Origin: CAZTLI01 sp964614375
GTDB lineage: Bacteria > Chloroflexota > Anaerolineae > Aggregatilineales > Phototrophicaceae
Assembly (NCBI GenBank): GCA_964614375.1
Contig: CAZTLI010000101.1
Location: 1-13,793 of the forward strand
Direction: 5' to 3'
Length of the DNA stretch: 13,793 nt
The translations under genes and the position numbers were made by a program. Each line of letters begins with the position of its first letter. The stretch's first letter is position 1. Positions 13,418-13,793 of this stretch are shown here, one piece after another. The notes under the pieces are model-generated. The model did not search any database, had not been told where the DNA came from, and saw nothing but the letters and a program-made list of their open reading frames with translations.

Positions 13418-13793
13418 ATGAAGTTTTCTGGATTATGGATCGTATTGATACTGTGTTTGGCCTTGATTGCGGTGGGCGTCGTCGCGGCGCAAGATGATAC
13501 CTGCCCGGTGATTGTGCAGGAGGCGCTCGAAGCCGTTGATGACCTGTGTGCCCTCACCGGACGCAACGAAGCCTGCTACGGCAACCTCACGCTCAATGCC
13601 ACGCCCAGAGACGATGTGGCGGATTTTGCATTTGATGTGCCGGGCGATGTGGTCAGCGTGGGTGATGTGCAGTCATTCCAATTGCAGCCGATGGACATCG
13701 ACGCCGGGACGTGGGGTGTGGCACTGCTGCGCGTACAGGCCAATATCCCCAATACACTGCCGGGACAAAATGTGACCTTTTTGCTGTTCGGCA
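13418..13793 (+). CDS. Secreted homologue of the preceding SH3-domain protein, partial (C-terminus off the window)
   Basis: The frame opens at ATG 13418 and runs off the window after 125 codons. The signal peptide (MKFSGLWIVLILCLALIAVG, then VVAAQ) differs from the upstream protein, but from QDDTCPVIVQ onward the module is nearly the same, with TGRNEACYGN, FDVPGDVVSVG and LQPMDIDAGTWGVALLRVQA. The visible part stops at VTFLLFG, before where an SH3 domain would begin, so its remaining domains cannot be stated. It starts 5 nt after the upstream stop, and GGAAGG inside the end of that gene is its likely ribosome site, so the two are probably cotranscribed and translationally coupled. Synonymous and signal-peptide differences show that the duplication is not brand-new. 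Confidence 0.9.
   Translation, partial: MKFSGLWIVLILCLALIAVGVVAAQDDTCPVIVQEALEAVDDLCALTGRNEACYGNLTLNATPRDDVADFAFDVPGDVVSVGDVQSFQLQPMDIDAGTWGVALLRVQANIPNTLPGQNVTFLLFG
13490..13793 (+). repeat. Duplicated N-domain, copy 2 (cut by window end)
   Basis: Partner of 12021-12327, about 1.47 kb downstream in direct orientation. Homology continues to the last base of the window, so its full length is unknown. Such direct repeats could recombine and delete or multiply the gene. Confidence 0.8.

Noticed and set aside
1..13793. Mobile element, phage, CRISPR array, defence island or biosynthetic cluster
   Set aside because: No transposase, integrase, terminal repeats, spacer-repeat pattern, tRNA or defence-type gene is visible; the only sizeable repeat is the coding duplication at the right end.

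Overview
The window looks like a chromosomal segment of a member of the Chloroflexota, most likely an Anaerolineae-type lineage. The main reason is the tandem pair of secreted SH3-domain proteins at the right end: their Cys-containing N-terminal module, with a CPVIVQ start and an LQPMDIDAGTWG-type motif, is a type I associate with that class. The DUF11-type surface protein, FHA protein and ClC-CBS-RCK_C fusion fit the same background. No ribosomal RNA, tRNA, CRISPR, transposase, integrase or phage gene is visible. Base composition looks even throughout, so nothing marks the window as a recent mobile island.

Layout, left to right. A truncated thioredoxin-fold protein without the CxxC motif runs leftwards off the window (3-287). 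A secreted surface protein with a choice-of-anchor-like N-domain and DUF11-type repeats follows (467-2194), with a likely terminator just after it. Next comes a ClC-family chloride transport protein fused to a CBS pair and an RCK_C domain (2511-4565), with a good promoter upstream. It converges on a TetR-family regulator (4607-5200). A small FHA-domain protein (5353-5823, minus) is divergent from an extended SDR epimerase/reductase (5999-6988), whose stop codon overlaps the stop of a large minus-strand GH38-like protein (6985-9606). Holo-ACP synthase acpS (9831-10193) is divergent from that gene. Two small related STAS-like proteins follow (10288-10677 and 10820-11248). The second converges on a small membrane protein of the isoprenylcysteine methyltransferase fold (11257-11760). 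The window ends in two adjacent homologous secreted proteins (11949-13412 and 13418-off the end).

The genes do not form one pathway; most are single transcription units in alternating orientation. The only likely operons are the two secreted SH3-type proteins (5-nt gap) and possibly the two STAS-like genes, although each of those has its own candidate promoter. Themes are cell-surface or secreted proteins, phosphopeptide and regulatory modules, and membrane transport.

The most unusual element is the GH38-like protein. It keeps the length and scaffold of an alpha-mannosidase, but every position where I expect a zinc ligand or the catalytic nucleophile is substituted. It therefore looks like an intact pseudoenzyme rather than a decaying gene. 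Second is the ClC protein, which keeps the gating glutamate but has valine where exchangers usually carry the proton glutamate. Third is a recurring TATAGT -10 element in front of four genes. All homology statements are from reading the translated sequence by eye; no database search was run.
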